Positions 57,687 through 64,000 of a stretch of 64,000 nt of DNA are shown here, piece by piece (the stretch's first letter is position 1; the number at the start of each line of letters is the position of its first letter). The stretch is from the NCBI GenBank assembly GCA_958427145.1, contig CAUAAZ010000005.1, positions 1 to 64,000 on the forward strand. Direction: 5' to 3'. The stretch comes from an uncultured Collinsella sp. Lineage in GTDB: Bacteria > Actinomycetota > Coriobacteriia > Coriobacteriales > Coriobacteriaceae. The position numbers were made by a program, and so were the translations under genes. The notes beneath the pieces are model-generated. The model worked only from the letters and a program-made list of their open reading frames with translations, was not told where the DNA came from and made no database searches.

Positions 57687-58452
57687 AGGCAATGATGGGG
57701 GCGATGGCGCGGATGCAGGCGTCGGCAGCGGTGAAAGTGGTGCTGTCGTCGCTGACGATAAAGATGATCTTGCCCTTAATGCCAAAGTCGCCGATTTCGC
57801 TAAAGAGCACGTAGGGCTCTTTGTCAAAGCCCGAGATGGGCGAGACGGCCGTTTTGGTTGCGCTCGTGAGCTCGTCTGCCAGCACGTCAAGGGAAGCCCA
57901 CTTAGACGTGTCCTTTACGGCAACGGGCACGGCCACGCGTCCAAAGGGCATCAAATGCACGAGCGTGTTCTTGGAGATGTTGGAGTTGGGCACAATGATG
58001 GTCTGTCCACAGGCATCCTCAATCGTTGTATGACGCCAAGTGATGTCTTGGACCACGCCGGATACGCCGCCGACCTCGATATTGTCGCCGGGTTTGATGA
58101 TGCCCATAAAGGTCACTTGCATGCCGCCGATAAGGTTTGACAGCGTGTCCTGAAAGCCGAGCGAGATGGCGATGCCGCCGACGCCAAGAGCGGCGACGAG
58201 GGCGTTTGCATTAATGCCAAAACAGTTGTCGAGGATAAAGCTGCCGCCAATCATCCAGATGACGGCGCGCGCGATGTTGATGAAGATACTTGATGCCGGA
58301 AGCGGGTTATCGTCACGGTTAAGCAGATGGTTCATGGTCTTGGATACGACCTTGGCGGCGACGGCGGTGCCTATCGCCAAGATGACGGCCCAGATGATGT
58401 TGTGGACCCACCGTTGCTCAAAGAAATGAAGAATCGGCTCAAACAATTCCAT
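57685..58452 (-). CDS. mscS: MscS-family mechanosensitive channel
   Basis: Small-conductance tension-gated channel of 255 residues. Three membrane helices are expected: HNIIWAVILAIGTAVAAKVV, ARAVIWMIGGSFILDNCFG and the pore helix ANALVAALGVGGIAISLGFQ. The pore leads into QDTLSNLIGG and the cytoplasmic cage with IVPNSNISKNTL. The start at 58452 (MELFEPILHFFEQ) follows AGGAGGTTTT. The frame from 58497 has no ribosome site. Confidence 0.92.
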   Translation of the reverse strand: MELFEPILHFFEQRWVHNIIWAVILAIGTAVAAKVVSKTMNHLLNRDDNPLPASSIFINIARAVIWMIGGSFILDNCFGINANALVAALGVGGIAISLGFQDTLSNLIGGMQVTFMGIIKPGDNIEVGGVSGVVQDITWRHTTIEDACGQTIIVPNSNISKNTLVHLMPFGRVAVPVAVKDTSKWASLDVLADELTSATKTAVSPISGFDKEPYVLFSEIGDFGIKGKIIFIVSDDSTTFTAADACIRAIAPIIA

Positions 58453-58466
58453 GTAGGGAAAACCTC

Positions 58467-58631
58467 CTAATGATCGTCCAACCATGATACCCACCAAGAA
58501 GCCCGTCCGATCACATCGGACGGGCCGATAACTTGAGATGGGGTGGCCGCGGTGGCGTAAGCTGGGGCGCCGGCGAGCACGCCGGCAAGGAGTGCGGCGG
58601 TCAAGGCGAGACGGGGAAGAGAGCTTCTCGT
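58467..58631 (-). pseudogene. Remnant of a secreted-protein gene (signal peptide only)
   Basis: The minus-strand frame reads like a signal peptide: RSSLPRLALTAALLAGVLAG then APAYA-TAATPSQ, a classic Ala-X-Ala cleavage site. The codon at the expected start, 8 bp after a TAAGGA ribosome site, is ACG. After about 40 residues the frame enters the hairpin 58501-58525 and stops just before mscS. It looks like a gene that lost its start codon and all of its mature part. Confidence 0.5.
58501..58525. terminator. Perfect 11-bp hairpin between the remnant and mscS
   Basis: GCCCGTCCGAT/ATCGGACGGGC, 3-nt loop. On the minus strand TTCTTGG follows. It was probably the terminator of the lost gene. Confidence 0.65.
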
Positions 58632-58694
58632 GGCAGTTTCCTTAGTCCTTAACCAGTAGTTCCTGCTGACGCTGGATTATCGACATAATATGCG

Positions 58695-58734
58695 AAAACC
58701 GCCGCAAGGGCGTCTGTCCCTTTGCGGCGGTTTT
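58695..58734 (-). repeat. GGGACAG-loop hairpin, copy E
   Basis: AAAACCGCCGCAA/TTGCGGCGGTTTT around GGGCGTCTGTCCC. It lies next to copy F, the pair forming a tandem after the ABC ATPase gene. Confidence 0.78.
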
Positions 58735-58750
58735 GACGTTTGCACAGATA

Positions 58751-58790
58751 AAACCTACCAAAATAAACCTGTCCCTTTTTGGCAGGTTTT
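58751..58790 (-). repeat. GGGACAG-loop hairpin, copy F
   Basis: On the minus strand it begins in the TAA of the ABC ATPase gene. Its sequence is identical to copy A (21010-21048) across the hairpin. Confidence 0.8.
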
Positions 58791-59583
58791 AGCTCAGCAG
58801 CATGCGGTCGTTGGCGAGCTCGCCTCCCGAGACCTCCTCGAACTTCTGCAGCAGGTCGGCTACGGTGAGCGACTTCTTCTCATCGCCCGCCACGTCGTAG
58901 ATCACATGGCCCTCGTGCATCATGATCAGACGGTTGCCCAGACGGATGGCGTCGTTCATGTTGTGCGTGACCATGAGCGTGGTCAGGTGGTTCTCGTCGA
59001 CGATCTCCTCGGTCAGGTTAAGCACCTTAGAGGCCGTCTTGGGGTCGAGGGCCGCGGTGTGCTCGTCGAGCAGCAGCAGGCGCGGCCTGGTGAGCGTGGC
59101 CATCAGCAGGGTGAGTGCCTGGCGCTGGCCACCCGAGAGCAGGCCGACCTTAGCGTTGAGGCGCGTATCCAGACCAAGGTCCAGACGCTTGAGCAGCTCA
59201 ACGTACTCATCTTTCTCGGCCTTGGTGACGCCCCACGAAAGGCCGCGACGCTGGCCGCGACGCTTGGCGAGGGCCAGGTTCTCGGCGATTTGCATGTCGG
59301 CAGCGGTACCGCGCATGGGGTCCTGAAACACGCGGCCCAGGTACTTGGCGCGCTGCGACTCGCTCAGGCGCGAGATGTCGGTGCCGTCGAGCTCAATAAC
59401 GCCCGAATCGAGCGGGTACACGCCGGCGATCATGTTGAGCAGCGTGGACTTGCCGGCGCCGTTGCCGCCGATCACGGTTACAAAGTCGCCGTCATTCAGG
59501 GTGAGGTCGACGCCGGTGAGCGCGCGCTTCTCGGTGACGGTGCCCTTGTTAAAGGTCTTCTTGACGTGCGAGAGCTTAAGCAT
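58789..59583 (-). CDS. ABC transporter ATP-binding protein
   Basis: The 264-residue ATPase of a TrpXYZ-like uptake system. Walker A GGNGAGKST near residue 40, signature LSGGQRQAL, Walker B LLLLDEHTAALD (His after Glu is normal in this subclass) and switch VTHNMNDA. The start at 59583 (MLKLSHVKKTF) overlaps the permease stop by 8 bp; an in-frame ATG at 59592 is possible. It is the third gene of the binding protein-permease-ATPase set. Confidence 0.9.
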   Translation of the reverse strand: MLKLSHVKKTFNKGTVTEKRALTGVDLTLNDGDFVTVIGGNGAGKSTLLNMIAGVYPLDSGVIELDGTDISRLSESQRAKYLGRVFQDPMRGTAADMQIAENLALAKRRGQRRGLSWGVTKAEKDEYVELLKRLDLGLDTRLNAKVGLLSGGQRQALTLLMATLTRPRLLLLDEHTAALDPKTASKVLNLTEEIVDENHLTTLMVTHNMNDAIRLGNRLIMMHEGHVIYDVAGDEKKSLTVADLLQKFEEVSGGELANDRMLLS

Positions 59584-60499
59584 CTGCCTCATCTCCCTTC
59601 GTGTAGGAGCTGCGGAGCTTATAGCGCTCCCAAACCACGGGCACGCACAGGGCCACAGCGACAATCGCGGCGGAGAGCAGCTTCATGTCGTTGGCGTCCA
59701 TGCCCAACTGCAGCACGATGGCGCGGATAAGGAAGTACACCACGGAGCCAAAGACGGCGGAGGCAAGACGGACGCTAAACTGCGTGAGGCCGCCGGGCAG
59801 CAGACGGCCGAGCACCTCACCGATAACAATGGCGGCAAGACCGATAACGATGGCACCGGTGCCCATACCAATGTCGGCGTACTTCTGGCTCTGGCAGATA
59901 AGCGCGCCCGAAAGGCCGATGAGGGCGTTGGAGAGCACGAGGGCGATCATCTTGGTGGAGTTGGTGTTGACGCCCAGAGCGCGGATCATGTACTCGTTGT
60001 TGCCGGTGGCTCGCAGCGCCGAGCCGATCTCGGTGCCAAAGAACCAATACAGGATGGCAACGATAGCCACGGCGAGCAGGATGCCCAAGATGATGGCAAC
60101 GGTGGACTGCGGCAGACCGGTCATATTGCTGACGGCGGAGAACACGGTGCCCTTGGCAAGAATGGGCGTATTGGACTTGCCCATGATGCGCAGGTTGATG
60201 GACCACAGGCTGATCTGGGTGAGGATTCCGGCGAGGATCGCGGGAATCTCAAAGACGGTGGTCAAAATGCCCGTGACGGCACCCGCGATGGCGCCGGCGC
60301 ACATGCCGGCCAGCACGGCGAGCAGCGGGTCGACGTTGTTATTGACGATGAGCACAGCGCAGACGCAGCCGCCGAGGGCAAAGCTGCCGTCGCAGGTCAT
60401 ATCGGGAATATCGAGTAGGCGGAACGTGATAAACACGCCAAGCACCATAATGCCCCAGAGGACGCCCTGCGAAACGGCGCCCTGCAATGCAATGAGCAT
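59576..60499 (-). CDS. ABC transporter permease
   Basis: A 307-residue membrane protein with about eight or nine helices, of the BPD_transp_2 type found in amino-acid and tryptophan/tyrosine TrpY-like systems. Typical blocks are FRLLDIPDMTCDGSFALGG, GTEIGSALRATGNNEYMIRA (EAA-like loop; GxNxxxA) and ALSNALIGLSGAL. The substrate is not clear. The gene is coupled to the ATPase downstream. Confidence 0.87.
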   Translation of the reverse strand: MLIALQGAVSQGVLWGIMVLGVFITFRLLDIPDMTCDGSFALGGCVCAVLIVNNNVDPLLAVLAGMCAGAIAGAVTGILTTVFEIPAILAGILTQISLWSINLRIMGKSNTPILAKGTVFSAVSNMTGLPQSTVAIILGILLAVAIVAILYWFFGTEIGSALRATGNNEYMIRALGVNTNSTKMIALVLSNALIGLSGALICQSQKYADIGMGTGAIVIGLAAIVIGEVLGRLLPGGLTQFSVRLASAVFGSVVYFLIRAIVLQLGMDANDMKLLSAAIVAVALCVPVVWERYKLRSSYTKGDEADA

Positions 60500-60600
60500 G
60501 CTTCATACCTCCTAGGATAGGGTGGACACGTGATTCACCATAATAGCGGTGACAATGCATAGAAGAGCTGCGGACAGACGTTTTGTTTTACCTGAAACAA

Positions 60601-60637
60601 GCAGGGCGGACGCCGGTCTACAGCGCCCGCCCCTGTG
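60601..60637 (-). terminator. Hairpin between binding-protein and permease genes
   Basis: CAGGGCGG pairs with CCGCCCCTG (one bulge). It lies in the 203-bp spacer and could cut transcription so that the binding protein is made in excess. No gene is seen in the rest of the spacer. Confidence 0.35.
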
Positions 60638-60702
60638 GCTCAGATATTGAATAACGCGGCTAAAGCGCGAGCACGGGCTCTAGGCGCATGCCGCGTATGG
60701 CA

Positions 60703-61683
60703 TTACGCGTCCAGAGCGGAAAGGTCGATGCCCAGGGCCTCGGCCATTTCGTCGTTCTTGACGACGACCAGGTCCTTGCTCGAGAGGTGCTTGATAGGCA
60801 TGTCTTCGGGCTTGGCCTCGCCCTTCAGGATCTTAACGGCCATCTCACCCGCGGCGTAGCCCAGATCCTCGTAATTGATGGAGAGGGTGAACAGGCCGCC
60901 GGCCATGCACATGCCCTCCTCGCCAGTCACGAAGGGAAGCTTGTTCTCCTTGCAGATCTGGCCCACCTGCGAGGCGCCCGCGGCGATGGTGTTGTCGGTG
61001 GGGGAGTACAGCGCGTCGACCTTGCCCACGGCAGACTCGACGACGGACTGAATCTCGTTGGAGCTCGAGACGGTGAAGTCAGTGTACTCGAGGCCCAGCT
61101 TGTCGAGCTCCTTCTTGGCGGCCTTGATCTGGACGTCGGAGTTGGACTCGGCGGTGCAGTAGAGCAGGCCGACCTTCTTAACGTCGGGCAGGACCTTCTG
61201 CATCATCTCGAGCTGCTCGGCGACCGGGGTGAGGTCGGAAGCGCCCGTGACGTTGGTGCCCGGCTTGTCGTTGTCCTGGACCAGGCCGGAGGCGGCGTAG
61301 TCGGTGATGGCACAGCCCACGATGGGGATATCGGCCGTGGCGCCGGCGGCAGCCTGCGCGGCGGGCGTGGCGATGGCATAAATCAGGTTGACGTTGTCGC
61401 CCACAAACTTGTCGGCAATGGACTTACACGTGGACTGGTCGTTCTGGGCGTTCTTCTGGTCGATCTTGACCTTAAGGCCGCTCTTCTTGATGGCCTTGAC
61501 GAAGCCGTCGTTGGCGGCATCGAGCGCGGAGTGCTCGGTGAGCTGCAGAACGCCGATGGTGTAGTCGGAACCGGCGGCAGCAGAGCCGGAACCAGAGTTG
61601 CCGCCGCATCCGGCGAGCGGGGCGAGCGCGAGCAGGCCGGCGGAGACCAGAAGGCTCCTGCGACTGATGGTGATGTCCTTCAT
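60703..61683 (-). CDS. ABC transporter substrate-binding lipoprotein
   Basis: A 326-residue extracytoplasmic binding protein of the ABC_sub_bind (TrpX-like) family. The N terminus MKDITISRRSLLVSAGLLAL has twin arginines (SRRSLL), and the lipobox LAGC follows, so a Tat-exported lipoprotein is likely. The mature part has IGVLQLTEHSALDAANDGFV, the LIYAIATPAAQAAAG loop, VGLLYCTAESNSDVQ and YSPTDNTIAAGASQVGQICK. The start at 61683 follows GGGGG. Family relatives bind tryptophan or other amino acids. Confidence 0.87.
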   Translation of the reverse strand: MKDITISRRSLLVSAGLLALAPLAGCGGNSGSGSAAAGSDYTIGVLQLTEHSALDAANDGFVKAIKKSGLKVKIDQKNAQNDQSTCKSIADKFVGDNVNLIYAIATPAAQAAAGATADIPIVGCAITDYAASGLVQDNDKPGTNVTGASDLTPVAEQLEMMQKVLPDVKKVGLLYCTAESNSDVQIKAAKKELDKLGLEYTDFTVSSSNEIQSVVESAVGKVDALYSPTDNTIAAGASQVGQICKENKLPFVTGEEGMCMAGGLFTLSINYEDLGYAAGEMAVKILKGEAKPEDMPIKHLSSKDLVVVKNDEMAEALGIDLSALDA

Positions 61684-61843
61684 ATCATTACCCCCAGTAT
61701 AAAAATGGCTGGAAACACTGCACTGGGACAAAGTGCAAGTGGAACTATAGTAGCGCTGATGTCCATTTTTACAACAGCCTGGCGGGTTTTTTAATACAGA
61801 ATCGGATGGGCGGTACGGGTAGTCGAATGGGCGGCGGAGGGTC

Positions 61844-62632
61844 TTATGCGGCGGAGGAGGCGTCGTCCTCCTCGTCCAGGGCGGCGAAGAGCTTCTTGCC
61901 GTCGAGCAGGCGCGTGCTGACGTTTCTCATACGGGCGATCTCGACGGTGCGCAGCGTATCGTCGGTGCCTCGGGCGTCGTAGACCGTTCCCAGCAGATAC
62001 GAGATGCCATCGCGCTGCCTGATGGCAAAGGGACGGAGTGTCATCCGTGCTGCTTCGGTTTCGCCGCGTGTCGTGACGCTCGAAATATCAAAACTCACCG
62101 TGGTTCCGTGGTCGATGGCCTGCTCGACGAGCTCGCACGTGTCGATGCGCTTGATGGGCGTGCGTGTTGCCTTGGTAGCCTTGCTGCCTGCGCTTGGAGC
62201 GGGTTCGGGTGTATCGAGGTAGCCGCGAACGTCGGCGCTCGCCATGGCAACTAAGTGCTGCGCCATGCTCTTGCGGATAGCGATAGGCGTGGAGCGGTTG
62301 CGCATGACCATACCGTGGAGCCGGATGATCTCTTCGTCGGTGAGCGGGCGGGTAAGAAGTTTGTAGCCCACGCCGCGTTTGTACTCAATTTCGTATCCGG
62401 CATGGCGAAGCGCGGAGATGGCGGTGTAGATGCTGCGCCGCGCCGCCGAGATGGGCATGCGGGCGGGGTCGTCGGGATGGGCGAGGCGCCGGATCAGCTC
62501 ATCGGAAAGCATGGCCTTGTCTTCGCCGGTGTTTTCGCTCAAGAGCTGCAGGATACGAACGGCGCGATAGGCTGCCATCGAGGCGGCGCCTCTAGTCGTG
62601 GTGTCGTAGGTTTCAACAGCGGCTTCGGTCAT
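61844..62632 (-). CDS. WYL-type helix-turn-helix regulator
   Basis: A 262-residue DNA-binding protein of the YafY/WYL class. The N-terminal winged HTH covers about residues 15-95 (YRAVRILQLLSENTG; AARRSIYTAISALRHAGYEI; GVGYKLLTRPL). The C-terminal effector part (IDTCELVEQAIDHGTTVSFD; RPFAIRQRDGISYLLGTV) is WYL-like, though the W-Y-L triad is not intact. The ATG at 62632 is preferred over GTG 62641 because of GAAAGGA spacing. It may regulate the ABC system 160 bp downstream, but that is inference. Confidence 0.72.
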   Translation of the reverse strand: MTEAAVETYDTTTRGAASMAAYRAVRILQLLSENTGEDKAMLSDELIRRLAHPDDPARMPISAARRSIYTAISALRHAGYEIEYKRGVGYKLLTRPLTDEEIIRLHGMVMRNRSTPIAIRKSMAQHLVAMASADVRGYLDTPEPAPSAGSKATKATRTPIKRIDTCELVEQAIDHGTTVSFDISSVTTRGETEAARMTLRPFAIRQRDGISYLLGTVYDARGTDDTLRTVEIARMRNVSTRLLDGKKLFAALDEEDDASSAA

Positions 62633-62749
62633 GGTACCCACGTCCTTTCCGTTTTGGGTGGCGACGGTATGGAGCCTAGGACGTGGGGCTTTCCCAGGGG
62701 CGCAGGGCGCTCTGGGCGGTCGGTAGTCGTCGGCAAACGGCGGGTCGAG

Positions 62750-62813
62750 TTTTCAACAGGCCTGCTCAACTGACCAAAAGCTTGCCAAAAGCTTGACGGA
62801 TGCTGTTGAAAAA
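62750..62813. repeat. Inverted and direct repeats upstream of the WYL gene
   Basis: TTTTCAACAG (about 62752-62761) is mirrored by CTGTTGAAAA (62803-62812). Between them CCAAAAGCTTG occurs twice in tandem (62774-62795). It may hold an operator. No gene is present. Confidence 0.4.
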
Positions 62814-62844
62814 AGCGCCTCTCGGCCGATGCCGAGAGGCGCTT
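62807..62844 (-). terminator. asnS terminator
   Basis: AAGCGCCTCTCGGC/GCCGAGAGGCGCTT, 14 bp perfect with a 4-nt loop; on the minus strand it is followed by TTTTTT. Confidence 0.92.
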
Positions 62845-62890
62845 GTGCGATGAGCGTTGGCGCGTGGCGATGCGAGCTAGCGTCCGACGA

Positions 62891-64000
62891 TTAGAAGTCG
62901 GCGTTGCCCACGGTGCGCGGGTGCGGCAGGACGTCGCGGATGTTGCCCACGCCGGTGAGGTACATCACCAAGCGCTCGAAGCCCAGGCCGTAGCCGGCGT
63001 GCTTGCAGGAACCGTAGCGGCGCAGGTCGAGGTAGTACTTGTACTGCTCGGGATTCATACCCAGGTCCTTGATGCGGGCCTCGAGCAGATCCAGGCGCTC
63101 CTCACGCTGGGAGCCGCCGATAATCTCGCCGATACCGGGAACCAAGCAGTCGGCGGCGGCGACGGTCTTGCCGTCCTCGTTCATGCGCATGTAGAAGGCC
63201 TTGATCTCGGCCGGGTAGTCGGTCACGAAGGTCGGGCGCTTAAAGTGCTCCTCGGTCAGGAAACGCTCGTGCTCGGTCTGCAGGTCGATGCCCCAGCTGA
63301 CGGGATAGTCAAACTTGTGACCGGCGGCGACGGCCTGCTCCAGGATTTCGACGGCCTCGGTATAGGTGACGCGGGCAAAGTCGGAGTTTGCCACGTGGTT
63401 CAGGCGCTCGATCAGACCCTTGTCCACAAACTTGTTGAGCATATTGAGCTCGTCGGGGCAGGTTGCCATGACGTCCTTGAGGACATACTTGAGCATGGCC
63501 TCGGCGTTGTCCATGTAGTCGTTGAGGTCGGCGAAGGCCATTTCGGGTTCGATCATCCAAAACTCGGCGGCATGGCGCGTGGTGTTGGAGTTCTCGGCAC
63601 GGAAGGTGGGGCCAAAGGTGTACACGTCGCCAAAGGCCATGGCGAAGTTCTCGGCGTTGAGCTGGCCGGATACGGTAAGGCTCGCGTGCTTGCCAAAGAA
63701 GTCCTGGCTCCAGTCGACCTCACCGGCCTCGGTGAGGGGCGGGTTTTTGGGGTCGAGCGTGGTCACGCGGAACATCTCGCCGGCGCCCTCGCAGTCACTC
63801 GTGGTGATGATGGGGGTGTTGACGTAGACAAAGCCCTGCTCCTGGAAGAAGCGGTGGATGGCGGCAGCCGCGACAGAGCGGATGCGGAACACGGCGCGGA
63901 ACAGGTTGGTGCGCGGGCGCAGATGCTGCTGGGTGCGCAGGAACTCGACGGTTGCGCGCTTCTTCTGCAGCGGGTAATCCGGGGCGCTGACGCCCTCGAC
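62891..64000 (-). CDS. asnS: Asparaginyl-tRNA synthetase (5' end outside the window)
   Basis: Class-IIb synthetase, C-terminal 369 residues. The frame is open to the window edge, reading VEGVSAPDYPLQKKRATVEF and LRTQQHLRPRTNLFRAVFRI. Motif 2 and the active-site blocks ENSNTTRHAAEFWMIEPEMA and the ending GLGFERLVMYLTGVGNIRD (motif 3) are AsnRS-like. With asnB also present, free asparagine is both made and charged directly. Confidence 0.95.
   Translation of the reverse strand, partial: VEGVSAPDYPLQKKRATVEFLRTQQHLRPRTNLFRAVFRIRSVAAAAIHRFFQEQGFVYVNTPIITTSDCEGAGEMFRVTTLDPKNPPLTEAGEVDWSQDFFGKHASLTVSGQLNAENFAMAFGDVYTFGPTFRAENSNTTRHAAEFWMIEPEMAFADLNDYMDNAEAMLKYVLKDVMATCPDELNMLNKFVDKGLIERLNHVANSDFARVTYTEAVEILEQAVAAGHKFDYPVSWGIDLQTEHERFLTEEHFKRPTFVTDYPAEIKAFYMRMNEDGKTVAAADCLVPGIGEIIGGSQREERLDLLEARIKDLGMNPEQYKYYLDLRRYGSCKHAGYGLGFERLVMYLTGVGNIRDVLPHPRTVGNADF

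Overview
The window is a high-GC, gene-dense chromosomal segment of an anaerobic actinomycete of the Coriobacteriia, most likely Collinsella. This is inferred from the mix of genes (ECF riboflavin uptake, ClpC, DisA, Tat, a very large acyl-CoA-dehydratase-activase-like protein), the G/C-ending codons, and the many short dispersed hairpin repeats. No taxon marker was searched, so the genus is a judgement. The segment is mostly housekeeping chromosome with small accessory insertions; there is no prophage, CRISPR array or large island.

Layout. 1-2441: groES-groEL and a nested palindrome. 2613-7158: an FMN riboswitch controlling ribU, a fused double-ATPase ecfA, ecfT, and probably two FMN-barrel proteins. 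7203-12213: the arginine operon argCJBD. 12214-14721: an accessory patch with a MITE-like AT-rich element, decayed tRNA 3' ends, tRNA-Val and an IS30-family element. 14722-26760: asnB, a MurE-type ligase, a HAD phosphatase, murI, rph, rdgB, dtd, veg, ispE, tRNA-Pro, tatA, greA and a lysS carrying an extra tRNA-binding domain. 26761-29622: a hairpin-rich spacer, a ThrE-like exporter and a small DUF2798 membrane protein. 29789-35016: a 1479-residue activase/dehydratase fusion with a palindromic operator in front and a TetR gene behind. 35209-39523: clpC and pepD. 39651-42283 (minus): hipBA, and mntP behind a yybP-ykoY manganese riboswitch. 42439-47927: disA-ispD-ispF-cysS-rlmB-yacP. 47955-49366: a HipA-like kinase with its own HTH and a perfect operator pair. 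49520-54755: tRNA-Thr, a repeat-rich spacer, tRNA-Tyr/Thr/Met, tuf, rpmG, tRNA-Trp, secE, nusG, rplK, rplA. 54969-58452 (minus): a metallophosphoesterase, a cytosolic BMP-domain protein and MscS. 58789-61683 (minus): an ABC uptake system. 61844-62632: a WYL-type regulator. 62891 to the edge: asnS.

How the genes work together. Translation and transcription dominate (tRNAs, tuf, secE-nusG-rplKA, lysS, asnS, cysS, greA, rlmB). Cell-wall and isoprenoid precursors are served by murI, the MurE-type ligase, and ispD/ispF/ispE. Proteostasis is served by groESL and clpC. Metabolite-sensing RNAs control vitamin B2 uptake and Mn2+ export. Two HipA-type kinase loci have strong operators at their promoters.

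Most unusual points: (1) a family of GGGACAG-loop hairpins, four of them starting exactly at stop codons; (2) the one-gene HipA-like system with 21-bp perfect inverted arms; (3) the BMP-domain protein without a signal peptide, fused to a ParB-like segment and coupled to a phosphoesterase; (4) the LysRS C-terminal fusion; (5) the activase fusion with a 21-bp palindromic operator; (6) two equal-length 57-nt hairpin repeats upstream of the tRNA-tuf operon.
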